DNA of 64,000 bases from NCBI GenBank assembly GCA_030529225.1, contig JAUMXH010000004.1, forward strand, positions 57,036 through 121,035, read 5' to 3'. The notes beneath the pieces are model-generated. The model had not been told where the DNA came from. It saw only the letters and a program-made list of their open reading frames with translations, and ran no database searches. Source of the stretch: Bacillota bacterium. GTDB lineage: Bacteria > Bacillota > Clostridia > Peptostreptococcales > Acidaminobacteraceae. A program made the translations under genes and the position numbers. Positions 1 to 8,958 of the stretch are shown in pieces (position 1 is the stretch's first letter; each line of letters opens with the position of its first letter).

Positions 1-1
1 G

Positions 2-97
2 CAGACCGCTTCCTCACAAGAAGTGGCGAGTGCCAGTGCGAACCTTGCCTCTATGGCGCAGGAGTTGATTGAGATGATTGCAAAATTCAAAATATAA
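2..97 (+). CDS. C-terminal end of a methyl-accepting chemotaxis protein (partial)
   Basis: The window opens inside a reading frame whose last 31 residues are rich in Ala, Ser, Glu and Gln and end in ...IEMIAKFKI. This Ala/Ser/Glu/Gln-rich end followed by a short helical tail is typical of the distal end of a chemoreceptor signalling domain. The full-length receptor at 40918-42957 ends in a comparable way (...EEVAAFKL). The start lies outside the window, so ligand type and topology are unknown. A strong terminator follows directly. Confidence 0.6.
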   Translation, partial: QTASSQEVASASANLASMAQELIEMIAKFKI

Positions 98-103
98 GAT
101 TCC

Positions 104-132
104 AAGAGAGGGGGAACCCCCCTCTTTTTTTG
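104..132 (+). terminator. Rho-independent terminator after the partial chemoreceptor gene
   Basis: A short G/C hairpin (gagagggggaaccccccctc type) runs directly into seven T residues, 7 bases after the stop codon at 97. A second weaker A/T-rich hairpin (gaaagc...gctttc) lies at about 134-154. Confidence 0.85.
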
Positions 133-196
133 TAGAAAGCAAAGAGCGCTTTCTCTTTATTTCTTTGGTTTTTTGATGGAAATGGGACGAAGTCGG

Positions 197-205
197 TGCT
201 ATAAT
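197..205 (+). promoter_or_regulatory. Extended -10 promoter element
   Basis: TGC immediately before TATAAT gives a perfect extended -10 box about 38 bases before the start of the decayed gene at 243. No good -35 box is seen at 17 bases, which is common for extended -10 promoters. Confidence 0.5.
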
Positions 206-242
206 AGAAATGAAAAAAATGTCAAGATCGAAGGAGAGAAGC

Positions 243-605
243 ATGGGCTCATTTGGCAAGAAGAAACGAGAAGACGAGGTCTTACAGCAGGACAGGAGCA
301 TCATCACCGATGCACCCGGAAGAATTTTTGTCATGCGCCTGCTCTTTAGAGAACTCTGCGAGTTGCCGGACCAAGATAGGCTTCAGCGCGTTCTGCAGGA
401 ACACCTGGGGGAAAGCGAAGCCGTATCTTACGACAAGGACTTCGCAATTTTTACGCCCAAAACCTTTCTTGTGGAATACGACGAGGAAAAAAAGGCCCCC
501 CTCAGCTCCTCATTTCCTCTTGCTCGAAAATCAAGGAACCTGTCATAGCCAATCAGGGAAGTCATCGACATTGACATGGGAGAATATGCCGCCGGCAGCA
601 GGTAA
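243..605 (+). pseudogene. Decayed DUF4261-like gene
   Basis: Start ATG at 243 has a good Shine-Dalgarno (aaggaga). The first 82 or so codons read MGSFGKKKRED... through FVMRLLFRE and YDEEKKAP, resembling the N-terminal part of DUF4261-type proteins. At a run of five or six C residues near 499 the frame shifts: the next frame continues plausibly as PQLLISSCSKIKEPVIANQGS, then meets a stop. A third frame carries a further 15 coherent codons (EVIDIDMGEYAAGSR) ending at 605. So the gene appears to have lost bases at the C run and most of its middle. The family assignment is by remembered similarity only; the broken state is seen directly. Confidence 0.55.
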
Positions 606-650
606 GATTTTGGAAGCCGGATGACAGTTCAGCAAGGAGGCGCTAGACGG

Positions 651-1235
651 ATGCAACTCATAGAAAAGGTCAAAAGGATAGAGCAATCCATCATCGAACG
701 GTTTGAAGATTGGGATTTGGATAACCCCGTCGAAGAAGGCTACTTTGATGCGTATAAGGAAGTACAGGGCGCCACGGAGGACGCTTTTTTGAGCTTCGAG
801 CAAAGATTCGGTATTTTACTACCGGAGGATTTTAAGGAGTTCTACCGCTACAAGAACGGAAGTAAATTTTTTTGTATCCTGCCCACTCTTATTGACGAAG
901 CGGATTACAGCTTCTGCACGATGAGCTTGCAGGAGATCATAAAAACCAAAGAGCACTTTCAGAACAGAGACGCTCTTCTCACAGAGTTTAGCGAGTTCTT
1001 TACGAGTCAGGATATCGAAAGCATGCGAGATGATCGAATCAAACCCTATCTATTTAACAGAAAGTGGTTTCCCTTTGCAGAGTATTGCAATTCCTGCTTT
1101 CTGATGTTGGATTTTGATCCTGCGGAAAAAGGAGTTCCCGGCCAGATTCTCTGTTACATCCATGACCCTGACAAGGTGGTCTATGTGGCGCCGAGCATCG
1201 ATGCCCTCCTCTCTCAGATCCTCGAGGAACTTTAG
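651..1235 (+). CDS. SMI1/KNR4 (SUKH) family protein
   Basis: A 194-residue protein with the SUKH-fold signature: an acidic helical start, then FEQRFGILLPEDFKEFYRYKNGS at about residues 49-71, where the LP..F..FY...NG pattern is the family hallmark. The later part (FPFAEY..CFLMLDFDP) fits the conserved strand region. Start ATG at 651 is preferred over the in-frame ATG at 621 because a strong aaggagg lies 10 bases before 651. SUKH proteins often act as immunity proteins against contact-dependent or polymorphic toxins, but no toxin gene is next to it, so that role is only an inference. It directly follows the decayed gene at 243-605. Confidence 0.75.
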   Translation: MQLIEKVKRIEQSIIERFEDWDLDNPVEEGYFDAYKEVQGATEDAFLSFEQRFGILLPEDFKEFYRYKNGSKFFCILPTLIDEADYSFCTMSLQEIIKTKEHFQNRDALLTEFSEFFTSQDIESMRDDRIKPYLFNRKWFPFAEYCNSCFLMLDFDPAEKGVPGQILCYIHDPDKVVYVAPSIDALLSQILEEL

Positions 1236-1273
1236 TCATTGCGTCATTTATTCGAAAGCGAAAGGAGCTTTTT

Positions 1274-1552
1274 ATGTGGTTATTTTTCGGTATCGCGGCC
1301 ATCCTGGCAGCACTTTTTAATGTATTAGTTTCCGCCAAGCGACGCCCAAATGTTTGGTATGGCTTTGCGAGTCTGTCTTTGTCTGCCCTCACAGTCTGCG
1401 CGTTTTATCAGGAAGCGGCAGAGAAAGTGATACACAATGATTTTGCCTACTTGATGGATGTTATGCCCACTGCTTCGAAACTGCTTTGGGCCTGCGTGAT
1501 TATATCCATTCTCGTAAATGGGTCGGCACTGATTTCCAATAAAAAGAACTAG
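1274..1552 (+). CDS. Small hypothetical membrane protein
   Basis: A 92-residue protein with a good ribosome binding site (aaggag) before the ATG. Three hydrophobic stretches are visible, at about residues 1-19, 29-46 and 68-86, separated by short charged loops (AKRRPN, EKVIHND); the C-terminus ends NKKN. This suggests a three-pass inner membrane protein. No family was recognised. It follows the SUKH protein by 38 bases and may be co-transcribed with it. Nothing in its sequence indicates a function. Confidence 0.7.
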   Translation: MWLFFGIAAILAALFNVLVSAKRRPNVWYGFASLSLSALTVCAFYQEAAEKVIHNDFAYLMDVMPTASKLLWACVIISILVNGSALISNKKN

Positions 1553-1624
1553 GCCGGAATCGGGCTTAAAATTTAGTTTTAAACATCTGCAGTCAAAATT
1601 AGGCACAAAGGCGGGCAAGACACT

Positions 1625-2314
1625 ATGAATCTGAACCATCATTATGTAGAGCAGGGCGCAGGCTTCCCCCTTCTCCTTCTGCACGGAAACGGGGAGGACT
1701 GCTCTTACTTTGCGCATCAACTCTTTCGCTTCTCCGAACATTACCATGTTTATGCGATCGATACCAGGGGACATGGCAAGACGGAGAGGGGCACGGCTCC
1801 CTTCACGATTCGGCAGTTTGCGGAGGATCTGCTCTCCTTTATGAACACGCACGAGATTGAAAAAGCGAATGTACTCGGGTTTTCCGACGGCGCAAACATC
1901 GCGATGATCTTTGCGATGAAGTATCCGAACAGGGTGAACAAGCTCGTTTTAAACGGCGGGAATCTGAATCCCGATGGCATGAAGCGAAGCGTTCAAATTC
2001 CGATTGAAATCGGCTACAGAATCGCGCAATTCTTCGCCCGCTTTCAGGAAAAGGCGAAGGCCAAGGCAGACTTATTGGCCCTGATGGTGGAGGATCCGAA
2101 TATTGCCCCGGAAGAACTTGCCGGAATCAAGGCCCCTACCCTGGTTATCGCGGGGAACAGGGATATGGTGAAGGAGGAACACACCCGTCTGATTGCAAAG
2201 AGCATCCCCGGCGCCGAGTTGCAATTTCTAGACGGAGACCACTTTGTCGCAAGCAATAATCCGAACGCCTATAATGATGCGGTAGCTGCATTTTTATCAA
2301 AGAATCCTCAGTAG
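1625..2314 (+). CDS. Alpha/beta hydrolase
   Basis: A 229-residue protein with a complete alpha/beta hydrolase layout: the oxyanion-hole HGNGED at residues 20-25, the DTRGHGKT segment near 46-53, nucleophile elbow GFSDG with Ser87, acid Asp180 in AGNRD and base His206 in DGDHF. These give a full Ser-Asp-His triad. The cap region is short. Substrate cannot be told from the sequence; carboxylester or acyl-hydrolase activity is the family norm. It lies 16 bases before a LysR-type regulator on the same strand, which may sit in the same transcript. Confidence 0.88.
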   Translation: MNLNHHYVEQGAGFPLLLLHGNGEDCSYFAHQLFRFSEHYHVYAIDTRGHGKTERGTAPFTIRQFAEDLLSFMNTHEIEKANVLGFSDGANIAMIFAMKYPNRVNKLVLNGGNLNPDGMKRSVQIPIEIGYRIAQFFARFQEKAKAKADLLALMVEDPNIAPEELAGIKAPTLVIAGNRDMVKEEHTRLIAKSIPGAELQFLDGDHFVASNNPNAYNDAVAAFLSKNPQ

Positions 2315-2330
2315 GACAAGGGAGAGCAGT

Positions 2331-3254
2331 ATGGACTTTAAACAACTGGAATGTTTTGTGCACGTGGTGGAGAAGAAGAGCTTTTCCAAGGCCTCTGAGG
2401 CGCTGTATATCTCGCAGCCTGCCGTCACGAGCAATATCCAGAAACTGGAAAACTGGCTGAAAATTAAGCTGATCAACCGGCACGGCAAGGAGATTTCGAT
2501 GACCGCGGAGGGGGAACTCCTCTACTTTTACGCCAAGGAACTTTTAAAATTGCGCGAAAAGGCGCTGTCGGACCTTCTTGAGAACCGCAACTTGAACTTC
2601 GGTCGCCTCAGCATCAATTCGAGCAGCATCCCCGCCCAATACCTCCTGCCTAAGCTGATCAGCGGGTTCAAGGCGAGCTATCCCAACATTCATTTTGACC
2701 TCAGGGTGGCGGGTTCCGGCAACGTCTTTGAGGAGCTTCTGGCAGGCAGAATCAACGTCGGTTTTGTGGGCACGGAGCTCAAAAACAAGACACTTCAGTA
2801 TCTTGATTTATACGAAGATGAACTGCTGATGATCTGTTCCAAAGAAATCAGCTTTCCCGCTGATACGGTCAGCCTGGAAGAGCTGAGAGACTTTGATCTC
2901 ATATTGCGCGAGGACGGTTCTGCAACCCGCAGGCTTCTGGAATCCGCCCTTCAAGAGGCAGGAAAATCACTGTCCTTCTTTTCCTCTGTCAGCGAGGTGG
3001 AGAGCAGCCAGACCATCAAGGCCATGGTCGCCCTCTCTTGTGGGATCGGCTTCGTCTCTGCCTTGGACGTACAGCAGGAGAAAGAACTCGGCCTCCTAAA
3101 TGCTTACAAGGTCAAAGAACTCCCTCTAAAGCGAACCTTCCAAATGGTTTACGCGAAGGACAGGCATTTTTCTCCTGTAGAGACCGCCTTTATCGACTTC
3201 GTTCTCTCTTGGATCAAACGACAGGCGAACCGGCAAGAATCGAACGGCGCCTAA
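2331..3254 (+). CDS. LysR family transcriptional regulator
   Basis: A 307-residue protein with an N-terminal winged helix-turn-helix (residues 1-60: MDFKQLECFVHVVEKKSFSK then a helix with SQPAVTSNIQKLE) and a substrate-binding domain from about residue 90. It binds DNA as a tetramer and responds to a small effector in this family. The effector domain begins with INSSSIPAQYLLP, a sequence I associate with the selenium-metabolism-linked LysR group of clostridia; that subgroup call is tentative, but would fit an organism that makes the selenoproteins at 26507-30633. The ribosome binding site is aagggagagc. Confidence 0.85.
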   Translation: MDFKQLECFVHVVEKKSFSKASEALYISQPAVTSNIQKLENWLKIKLINRHGKEISMTAEGELLYFYAKELLKLREKALSDLLENRNLNFGRLSINSSSIPAQYLLPKLISGFKASYPNIHFDLRVAGSGNVFEELLAGRINVGFVGTELKNKTLQYLDLYEDELLMICSKEISFPADTVSLEELRDFDLILREDGSATRRLLESALQEAGKSLSFFSSVSEVESSQTIKAMVALSCGIGFVSALDVQQEKELGLLNAYKVKELPLKRTFQMVYAKDRHFSPVETAFIDFVLSWIKRQANRQESNGA

Positions 3255-3361
3255 GCGAGCGGCCCTCAACGGGTGGAAGGGATCTTCTGAAAACGGGCGT
3301 TTTTCCGGCGCCCATCCACTTTTTTGCAGGGACTTGCGGAATCAAATGTTTAGATAAAAAA

Positions 3362-3385
3362 TAAAGGGAGCGTAAACTCCCTATT
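3362..3385. terminator. Bidirectional terminator between the LysR gene and rplQ
   Basis: The hairpin agggag/ctccct is flanked by A-rich sequence on the left and T-rich sequence on the right. It can therefore end both the plus-strand LysR transcript and the minus-strand alpha operon, whose last gene stops at 3395. Confidence 0.75.
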
Positions 3386-3394
3386 TTTATATCC

Positions 3395-3739
3395 CTATTT
3401 TACAAGTTCAAACACAGCCATTTCAGCAGCGTCGCCCTTTCTAGGGCCAATTTTTACGATCCTAGTGTAACCGCCATTACGCTCTTTGTAGCGTGGGGCA
3501 ATCTCGTCAAAAAGTTTCTTGCAAGCCGTCTTGTTACACAAGAAGCTCTCAGCCTGTCTTCTCGCATGAAGATCGCCTCTCTTGCCAAGGCTAATCATTT
3601 TGTCTGCAAACTTTCTGGCCTCTTTGGCACGAGTTACAGTAGTTTCAATTCTTTCATGCTCAATCAAGCTAATCACTAAATTTCTAAACATAAGAGATCT
3701 ATGGCTTGATGATCTCGAAAGTTTTCTATACTGTGCCAT
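3395..3739 (-). CDS. rplQ: 50S ribosomal protein L17
   Basis: 114 residues, the usual size for bacterial L17, beginning [14 protein letters not shown] and containing the conserved [14 protein letters not shown] stretch at about residues 51-64. L17 sits near the peptide exit tunnel of the 50S subunit. It is the last gene of the S10-spc-alpha operon, 17 bases after rpoA, and is followed by a terminator. No sign was seen of the downstream RNA element described after rplQ in some Lactobacillales. Confidence 0.97.
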   Translation of the reverse strand: MAQYRKLSRSSSHRSLMFRNLVISLIEHERIETTVTRAKEARKFADKMISLGKRGDLHARRQAESFLCNKTACKKLFDEIAPRYKERNGGYTRIVKIGPRKGDAAEMAVFELVK

Positions 3740-3755
3740 GATATCCTCCTAACAC

Positions 3756-4712
3756 TTACTCATCACCTAGTTTAAGACCAAGATCAAGCTCTTCCAGCTT
3801 AGCCTTAACCTCATCCAATGATTTTTTCCCTAAATTTCTAACTCTCAACATTTCGCTTTCGCTATATTCGGTCAATTCTTCTACTGTATTGATACTCGCG
3901 CGTTTCAAACAGTTGTAAGATCGAACGGAAAGATCGAGCTCCTCAATGGTCATTTCGAGAACCTTCTCTTTGATGTCGTCTTCTTTTTCAACCATAATTT
4001 CGACGTCGCTAATAGAGTCGGTCATATCGATGAACAAGTTCAAGTGCTCGTTCATAATCTTCGCGCTCAGGGCGATCGCCTCATCCGGTCTGATGGTTCC
4101 ATCTGTCCAAACTTCGATAATCAGCTCATCATAATTGGTATTGTGGCCAATTCTCGCCTTTTCTACAGTAAAGTTCACTTTTTTAACCGGTGTGAATATC
4201 GAATCGACAAAGAGGATTCCCAGGACTCCGCTCTTGTCGGACTCTTCTTTATTCACATCTGCAGGAGTATAGCCTCTACCGGTTGTGATAGCGATTTCCA
4301 TCTCGAGCTTTGCATCCGTCTCACAGGTACAAATGTACATGTCCTCATTGATAATGCTGACATCCGAACCGCAGATGATGTCACCGGCGGTAATGACGCC
4401 GCTGCCCTCATGTTCGATTCTGAGAATCTTTTCATCATCATCGGACAGCATTTGTGCTCTCAATCCCTTCAGGTTCAAAATCATATCTATCACAGTTTCT
4501 CTCACACCGGGTATGGTCGAAAACCTGTGCATAACGCCATCTATTTTAATCCATTTAACAGCTACGCCAGGAAGCGATGATAGCATAACCCTTCTCAGAC
4601 TGTTTCCGAGAGTAGTTCCATAGCCTCTTTCGAGCGGTCCTAAAGTATATTTGCCATAGGAACTGTCGTTATTTTCTCCACAAACAATTGCTGGTTTTTC
4701 TATTTCAAGCAT
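3756..4712 (-). CDS. rpoA: DNA-directed RNA polymerase subunit alpha
   Basis: 318 residues with the N-terminal dimerisation domain (assembly platform for beta and beta-prime; [19 protein letters not shown] near residues 32-50) and the helix-hairpin-helix C-terminal domain ([20 protein letters not shown], then [15 protein letters not shown]) that contacts UP elements and activators. A TTG three bases upstream is in frame, but the ATG at 4712 is better spaced from the ggagg. Gene order rpsK-rpoA-rplQ is standard except that rpsD is missing between rpsK and rpoA. Confidence 0.98.
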   Translation of the reverse strand: MLEIEKPAIVCGENNDSSYGKYTLGPLERGYGTTLGNSLRRVMLSSLPGVAVKWIKIDGVMHRFSTIPGVRETVIDMILNLKGLRAQMLSDDDEKILRIEHEGSGVITAGDIICGSDVSIINEDMYICTCETDAKLEMEIAITTGRGYTPADVNKEESDKSGVLGILFVDSIFTPVKKVNFTVEKARIGHNTNYDELIIEVWTDGTIRPDEAIALSAKIMNEHLNLFIDMTDSISDVEIMVEKEDDIKEKVLEMTIEELDLSVRSYNCLKRASINTVEELTEYSESEMLRVRNLGKKSLDEVKAKLEELDLGLKLGDE

Positions 4713-4758
4713 CAACGTTCCTCCTTTTTTTTATATTTTTAAAGCGTCCAGTTGTAAA

Positions 4759-5154
4759 TTACACCCTTCTACGCTTAGGAGGTCTACATCCGTTGTGAGG
4801 GATAGGAGTTACATCCTCGATTGATGTGATGTTCAACCCAACTGCTTGCAATGCTCTTATCGCAGCCTCTCTACCTGAACCCGGTCCTTTTACAAATACT
4901 TTAACGTTCTTTAGTCCGTTCTCCATCGCAGACTTGGCAGCGGTCTCTGCCGCCATTTGAGCAGCAAAAGGAGTTGATTTTCTAGAACCTCTAAACCCTA
5001 AACTTCCCGCTGAAGACCAGGCGATGGCATTTCCGAAATCATCGGTCAATGTCACTAGGGTGTTGTTGAATGAAGCTTGAATGTGAGCTTGTCCACGCTC
5101 AATATTCTTTTTATCACGTCTTCTTCTTTTGACTTTTGTCTTTTTTACAGCCAT
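4759..5154 (-). CDS. rpsK: 30S ribosomal protein S11
   Basis: 131 residues. The conserved central block ([34 protein letters not shown]) and C-terminal [15 protein letters not shown] are typical of S11, a platform protein next to the mRNA exit. It starts 15 bases after rpsM on the same strand. The gap to rpoA is only 46 bases, too short for rpsD. Confidence 0.98.
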   Translation of the reverse strand: MAVKKTKVKRRRRDKKNIERGQAHIQASFNNTLVTLTDDFGNAIAWSSAGSLGFRGSRKSTPFAAQMAAETAAKSAMENGLKNVKVFVKGPGSGREAAIRALQAVGLNITSIEDVTPIPHNGCRPPKRRRV

Positions 5155-5169
5155 TAAATACTCCCTCCC

Positions 5170-5535
5170 CTATTTCTTTCTACCGGCAACTTTCTTAGGA
5201 CCGCGTCTTGTTCTCGCGTTCGTCTTAGTTCTCTGTCCTCTTACAGGCAATCTTTTTCTGTGTCTAATTCCACGGTAACATCCGATTTCTTGCAATCTCT
5301 TAATGTTCTGTGCAATCTCTCTTCTCAAATCACCTTCTACATTATACTCGTTCTCTACGATATTTCTTAACGTTTTTACTTCGTCATCTGTAAGATCTTG
5401 CACTCTTACATCCTCACTGATATTAGCGTCCTGCAAAATCTTCTGTGCGCTGCTTTTTCCCACTCCGAAAATGTAGGTAAGTGCTATTACAACCCTTTTA
5501 TTTCTCGGAATGTCGACACCTGCAATTCTCGCCAT
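5170..5535 (-). CDS. rpsM: 30S ribosomal protein S13
   Basis: 121 residues starting [15 protein letters not shown] and ending in the basic tail [14 protein letters not shown] that reaches toward the P-site tRNA. It contains the helix-two-turn-helix region [14 protein letters not shown] near residues 22-35. Start ATG is preceded by aggaggtgc. It follows rpmJ by 81 bases, one of the larger gaps in the operon. Confidence 0.98.
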   Translation of the reverse strand: MARIAGVDIPRNKRVVIALTYIFGVGKSSAQKILQDANISEDVRVQDLTDDEVKTLRNIVENEYNVEGDLRREIAQNIKRLQEIGCYRGIRHRKRLPVRGQRTKTNARTRRGPKKVAGRKK

Positions 5536-5616
5536 TTATGCACCTCCTGATGTGCTTGTTAGTCCGTTTCTTCGACTATTTTCTTCTTGTAACCTCATAT
5601 ATTCTATGGTCTTACC

Positions 5617-5730
5617 TTATCCCTGTCTCTGCTTATGTTTCGGGTTCTGACAGATGATCATTACCCTACCTTTTCTCTTGATAATTTTACATTTCTCACA
5701 GATGGGTTTTACCGATGCTCTAACCTTCAT
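5617..5730 (-). CDS. rpmJ: 50S ribosomal protein L36
   Basis: A 37-residue protein beginning [16 protein letters not shown] and ending NPKHKQRQG. It keeps the zinc-binding set Cys11, Cys14, Cys27 and His32, so it is the zinc-containing (C+) form of L36. It lies between infA and rpsM, the standard place, with aacggagga upstream of the ATG. It is too short for many gene callers. Confidence 0.96.
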   Translation of the reverse strand: MKVRASVKPICEKCKIIKRKGRVMIICQNPKHKQRQG

Positions 5731-5744
5731 TAGTATCCTCCGTT

Positions 5745-5963
5745 CTACTTATCGCGCCACGTTATTCTACCTTGCGTCAAATCGTAGGGCGATAGCTCCA
5801 TTGTTACCTTATCTCCGGGAAGTATCCTGATAAAATTCATCCTCAGTTTTCCGGATATGTGCGCCAATACTTCGTGATCATTTTCAAGTTTGACCTTAAA
5901 CATCGCATTGGGAAGCGCCTCTGTAACGACCCCTTTTACCTCGATAGTATCTTTTTTTGACAT
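5745..5963 (-). CDS. infA: Translation initiation factor IF-1
   Basis: 72 residues beginning [20 protein letters not shown] and ending in RITWRDK, the typical single OB-fold of IF-1, which binds the A site of the 30S subunit during initiation. Size and the [18 protein letters not shown] segment match the family. It follows the KOW-domain gene by 15 bases and precedes rpmJ by 14. Confidence 0.97.
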   Translation of the reverse strand: MSKKDTIEVKGVVTEALPNAMFKVKLENDHEVLAHISGKLRMNFIRILPGDKVTMELSPYDLTQGRITWRDK

Positions 5964-5978
5964 AATATCCTTTCCTTG

Positions 5979-6272
5979 TTACGCCCTTTGACCAAGCGAA
6001 AACTCCGCTATCGCATTCCTTAGCTGAACATCGGATACCTTTTCTCCTCTATCCAAGCTATCTTTTATAAATTTTGACTCCAGTTTACTCACACTCAAGT
6101 GCTTTAATTTCTTCAGTTTTGGCTTGTCGACCTTGCGCAAATCCCCATCGGCGATCAGGACAAAGTCGGAGTTTATGACTTTCAAAATAATAAAAGGTCT
6201 TAATTTATCTCTGCCAGCCTTTGAAATTACAAACGTGCCGACACTGACATTATTTTCAGAATTCAGTTCCAC
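5979..6272 (-). CDS. KOW domain RNA-binding protein (L14e/L27e-like)
   Basis: A 97-residue protein starting with a KOW-like strand pattern (VSVGTFVISKAGRDKLRPFIILKVINSDFVLIADGDLRKV), which resembles the small KOW proteins found between map and infA in many clostridia and related to archaeal/eukaryotic L14e. A helical, charged C-terminal part follows (LKKLKHLSVSK). It likely binds RNA, possibly the ribosome, but its role is not established. It starts 2 bases after map, so translation is probably coupled. Confidence 0.8.
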   Translation of the reverse strand: MELNSENNVSVGTFVISKAGRDKLRPFIILKVINSDFVLIADGDLRKVDKPKLKKLKHLSVSKLESKFIKDSLDRGEKVSDVQLRNAIAEFSLGQRA

Positions 6273-6274
6273 GC

Positions 6275-7027
6275 CTATTCCTCCGAATTGGTCAATATCA
6301 CAGGACCATCCTTAGTTATGGCTATCGTTTGTTCATGATGAGCGGCAGCCAACCTGTCTAAGGTCACGACAGTCCATCCGTCATCCAGGGTCTCGACCTC
6401 GTAGGTTCCCAAGGTAATCATCGGTTCGACGGCAATGACCATGCCCTCTTTTAACCTCGGTCCCTTATCTCTGTCTCCGTAGTTCGGAACCTGCGGATCT
6501 TCGTGCAAGCTGGTGCCCACACCGTGTCCGACCAAATCCCTGACCACGCCGAACCCTCTGGCTTCGACGAACTTCTGAACGGAATTGCCGATGTTCGATA
6601 ATCGGTTGCCGACATAGCACTCTTTTAAGCCTTCCTCGAACGCGAGTCTGGCGGTTTCCACCAAATTCACAATCTCGGGTTTGACGTTACCTACAAGGTG
6701 AGTCCTCGCGGCATCAGAATAATAGCCTTCAAAAATAACTCCAGCGTCGATGCTTACTATATCACCATCTTTTAGTTTCTTGTCATTCGGTATTCCGTGA
6801 ACCACGACCTCATTCACAGAGGTACATAAGCAAGCCGGAAAGCCGTTATATCCTTTAAAAGCAGGCTTGACGCCCTCTCTCCTAATGATATCCTCGGCTA
6901 TTTGATCCAGCTCCCTCGTTGTGATCCCTACTCGAATATGTTCTTTCAGGGTCCTATGGATGAGCGAGAGAATTCGTCCCGACTCAGCCATAAGTTCAAT
7001 TTCCCTTTTGGATTTTACAGAAATCAT
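6275..7027 (-). CDS. map: Methionine aminopeptidase, type I
   Basis: 250 residues. Removes the initiator methionine from nascent proteins in the cytoplasm. The pita-bread fold ligands are visible: His77 (substrate), Asp94, Asp105, His168 (in GHGVGTSLHEDP) and the Glu in VIAVEPMITLG near residue 200, with a final Glu near the C-terminus. No zinc-finger extension is present at the N-terminus, so it is a type Ia-sized enzyme. It starts 3 bases after the adk stop codon. Confidence 0.97.
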   Translation of the reverse strand: MISVKSKREIELMAESGRILSLIHRTLKEHIRVGITTRELDQIAEDIIRREGVKPAFKGYNGFPACLCTSVNEVVVHGIPNDKKLKDGDIVSIDAGVIFEGYYSDAARTHLVGNVKPEIVNLVETARLAFEEGLKECYVGNRLSNIGNSVQKFVEARGFGVVRDLVGHGVGTSLHEDPQVPNYGDRDKGPRLKEGMVIAVEPMITLGTYEVETLDDGWTVVTLDRLAAAHHEQTIAITKDGPVILTNSEE

Positions 7028-7030
7028 ACC

Positions 7031-7672
7031 TTACTCCAAGACCGCTACAATCTGCTGAAATACTTCATCAAATTCTTTCGATCCGTCGATGTCTTTTCTG
7101 ATTCCCTTTTTTCCGTAATAATCTATCAACGGTGCTGTCTGCGACTCGTATACCTGGATTCTGTTTTCCACAGTCTCCTTGGTGTCGTCCTTTCTTTGGA
7201 TCAGTTCGCCACCGCAAACGTCGCAAACACCGTCTTGTTTCGGCTTCTGATTTTGGATGTGGTATCCCTCTTTGCAGTCCTTGCAGACCCTTCTTCCCGA
7301 GATACGATCCACCAAAAGCCCCTTGTCTACATCAATATTGATTACCGCATCGATCTTGTAAGCCAAGTTGTCCAAAATGGCGTCCAATCTCTCAGCCTGT
7401 TCTACTGTCCTTGGAAAGCCGTCCAGCATGAAGCCCGACTTCAAATCATCCTTGCCAAGCCTGTCCTCTACCAACTTTATCACTAATTCGTCCGGAACGA
7501 GTTCTCCTCTGTCCATGTATCCCTTAGCTTCCAGTCCGAGTGGGGTTTCGTCCTTCACATTCGCTCTCAGTATGTCACCGGTTGAAATGTGCGCTACTCC
7601 AAACTTCTTGTTTATCCTTGCGGCCTGGGTTCCCTTTCCGGCACCCGGCGCGCCTAGTAAAACGATTCGCAT
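7031..7672 (-). CDS. adk: Adenylate kinase
   Basis: 213 residues. Converts ATP + AMP to 2 ADP. The P-loop GAPGAGKGT is at residues 7-15, the DGFPRT segment at 84-89 and the LID domain carries four cysteines, Cys130, Cys133, Cys150 and Cys153, forming the structural zinc site usual for Gram-positive adenylate kinases. Placement between secY and map is the usual Firmicutes order. Confidence 0.98.
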   Translation of the reverse strand: MRIVLLGAPGAGKGTQAARINKKFGVAHISTGDILRANVKDETPLGLEAKGYMDRGELVPDELVIKLVEDRLGKDDLKSGFMLDGFPRTVEQAERLDAILDNLAYKIDAVINIDVDKGLLVDRISGRRVCKDCKEGYHIQNQKPKQDGVCDVCGGELIQRKDDTKETVENRIQVYESQTAPLIDYYGKKGIRKDIDGSKEFDEVFQQIVAVLE

Positions 7673-7689
7673 TGTGTCCCCCTTAAATC

Positions 7690-8958
7690 CTATAGAAAAC
7701 CTTTGTAATTCCTCATCAGCATCTGTGCTTCAATCTGTCTGGTCGTCTCAAGAGCAACACCGACTACGATGATCAGTGAGGTTCCTCCAAAAGCAGCTCT
7801 GATCGGTGTAAAGTTCATCATGATGTTAGGTAGAACTGCGATGATGCCCAAACAAGTCGCTCCGATTAGAATCAATCTGTTGACAGAGCGTTGAATGTAC
7901 TCAACCGTCGGTTTGCCCGGACGGATGCCCGGTACGAAACCACCGTTTTTCTTCAAGTTCTCTGCGATTTCATACGGGTTGAATGTAATTGAAGTGTAGA
8001 AATAAGCAAAGAAAATGATGAGCAGGAATTGAATGATCATGAACAACCAAGAGCTGCTCGCAAACCATTTTCCAACCCAGATTCTGAATCCGGCATCCGC
8101 AGCCATGAACCCTGCAATCATACTTGGGATCGCGAGGATGGATGTTGCGAAGATGACAGGAATGACGCCCGCCTGGTTTACTCTGAGCGGGATGTGAGTC
8201 GACTGTCCGCCGTACATCTTTCTTCCCACCACTCGTTTTGCGTGCTGCACAGGAATTTTTCTCATACCCTGTGTAATCATAATTACGCCGGCAACCATGA
8301 AGAGGGCAACGATCACGAACAAAATTGCACTGATGATGTTGACTTCTCCGTCCTTCACCCTCATGATCAAATCGATGGTGCCGCTCGGCAGCCTCGCGAT
8401 GATACCTGAGAAAATGAAGAGTGAAATACCGTTTCCGATTCCTTTTTCTGTAATGTGTTCACCCAAGTACATCAAGAAGGCGGTACCCGCAGTCAAAATG
8501 ATGGCTGCGTAAGTTACACTCAAGAATCCCGGGTTTTTAAAGTACGGAAGGAAGATCCCGTAAGAGAATCCATACGCTTGAATCAAAGCGATAATGACCG
8601 TTCCGTATCTGGTGTACTGCGCGATTTTCTTTCTCCCGTCCAAGCCCTGCTTCGCAAGTCTCTCCAGGTAAGGGATCGCAACAGTCAAAAGGTTTAATAT
8701 AATGCTCGCGGTGATATACGGTGTTATCCCCAAAGCGAACAAAGAAAATCTCTTAAACGCGTCACCACTCATCAGGTTGAAGATACCCAGGACACCTTCG
8801 CTGGCGGTGTTAGCCATTGCCAGCGATAGCGCCTGTCCGTCGATGCCCGGCAGCGGAATGTTCGCGCCGAGTCTAAAGATGAGAATCATCAATAAGGTAT
8901 AGAGTATCTTGTTCCTGAGCGGTGTTATTTTCCATGCTTTCCTAAGCGTAGTGAACAT
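7690..8958 (-). CDS. secY: Protein translocase subunit SecY
   Basis: 422 residues with the ten-helix layout of the SecYEG channel. The N-terminal helix begins after ITPLRNKILYTLLMILIFRLG, the plug region follows, and cytoplasmic loops include QGMRKIPVQHAKRVVG and NPYEIAENLKKNGGFVPGIRPG, both conserved in SecY. The ATG overlaps the rplO stop codon (TAATG), so translation is coupled. Confidence 0.98.
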   Translation of the reverse strand: MFTTLRKAWKITPLRNKILYTLLMILIFRLGANIPLPGIDGQALSLAMANTASEGVLGIFNLMSGDAFKRFSLFALGITPYITASIILNLLTVAIPYLERLAKQGLDGRKKIAQYTRYGTVIIALIQAYGFSYGIFLPYFKNPGFLSVTYAAIILTAGTAFLMYLGEHITEKGIGNGISLFIFSGIIARLPSGTIDLIMRVKDGEVNIISAILFVIVALFMVAGVIMITQGMRKIPVQHAKRVVGRKMYGGQSTHIPLRVNQAGVIPVIFATSILAIPSMIAGFMAADAGFRIWVGKWFASSSWLFMIIQFLLIIFFAYFYTSITFNPYEIAENLKKNGGFVPGIRPGKPTVEYIQRSVNRLILIGATCLGIIAVLPNIMMNFTPIRAAFGGTSLIIVVGVALETTRQIEAQMLMRNYKGFL

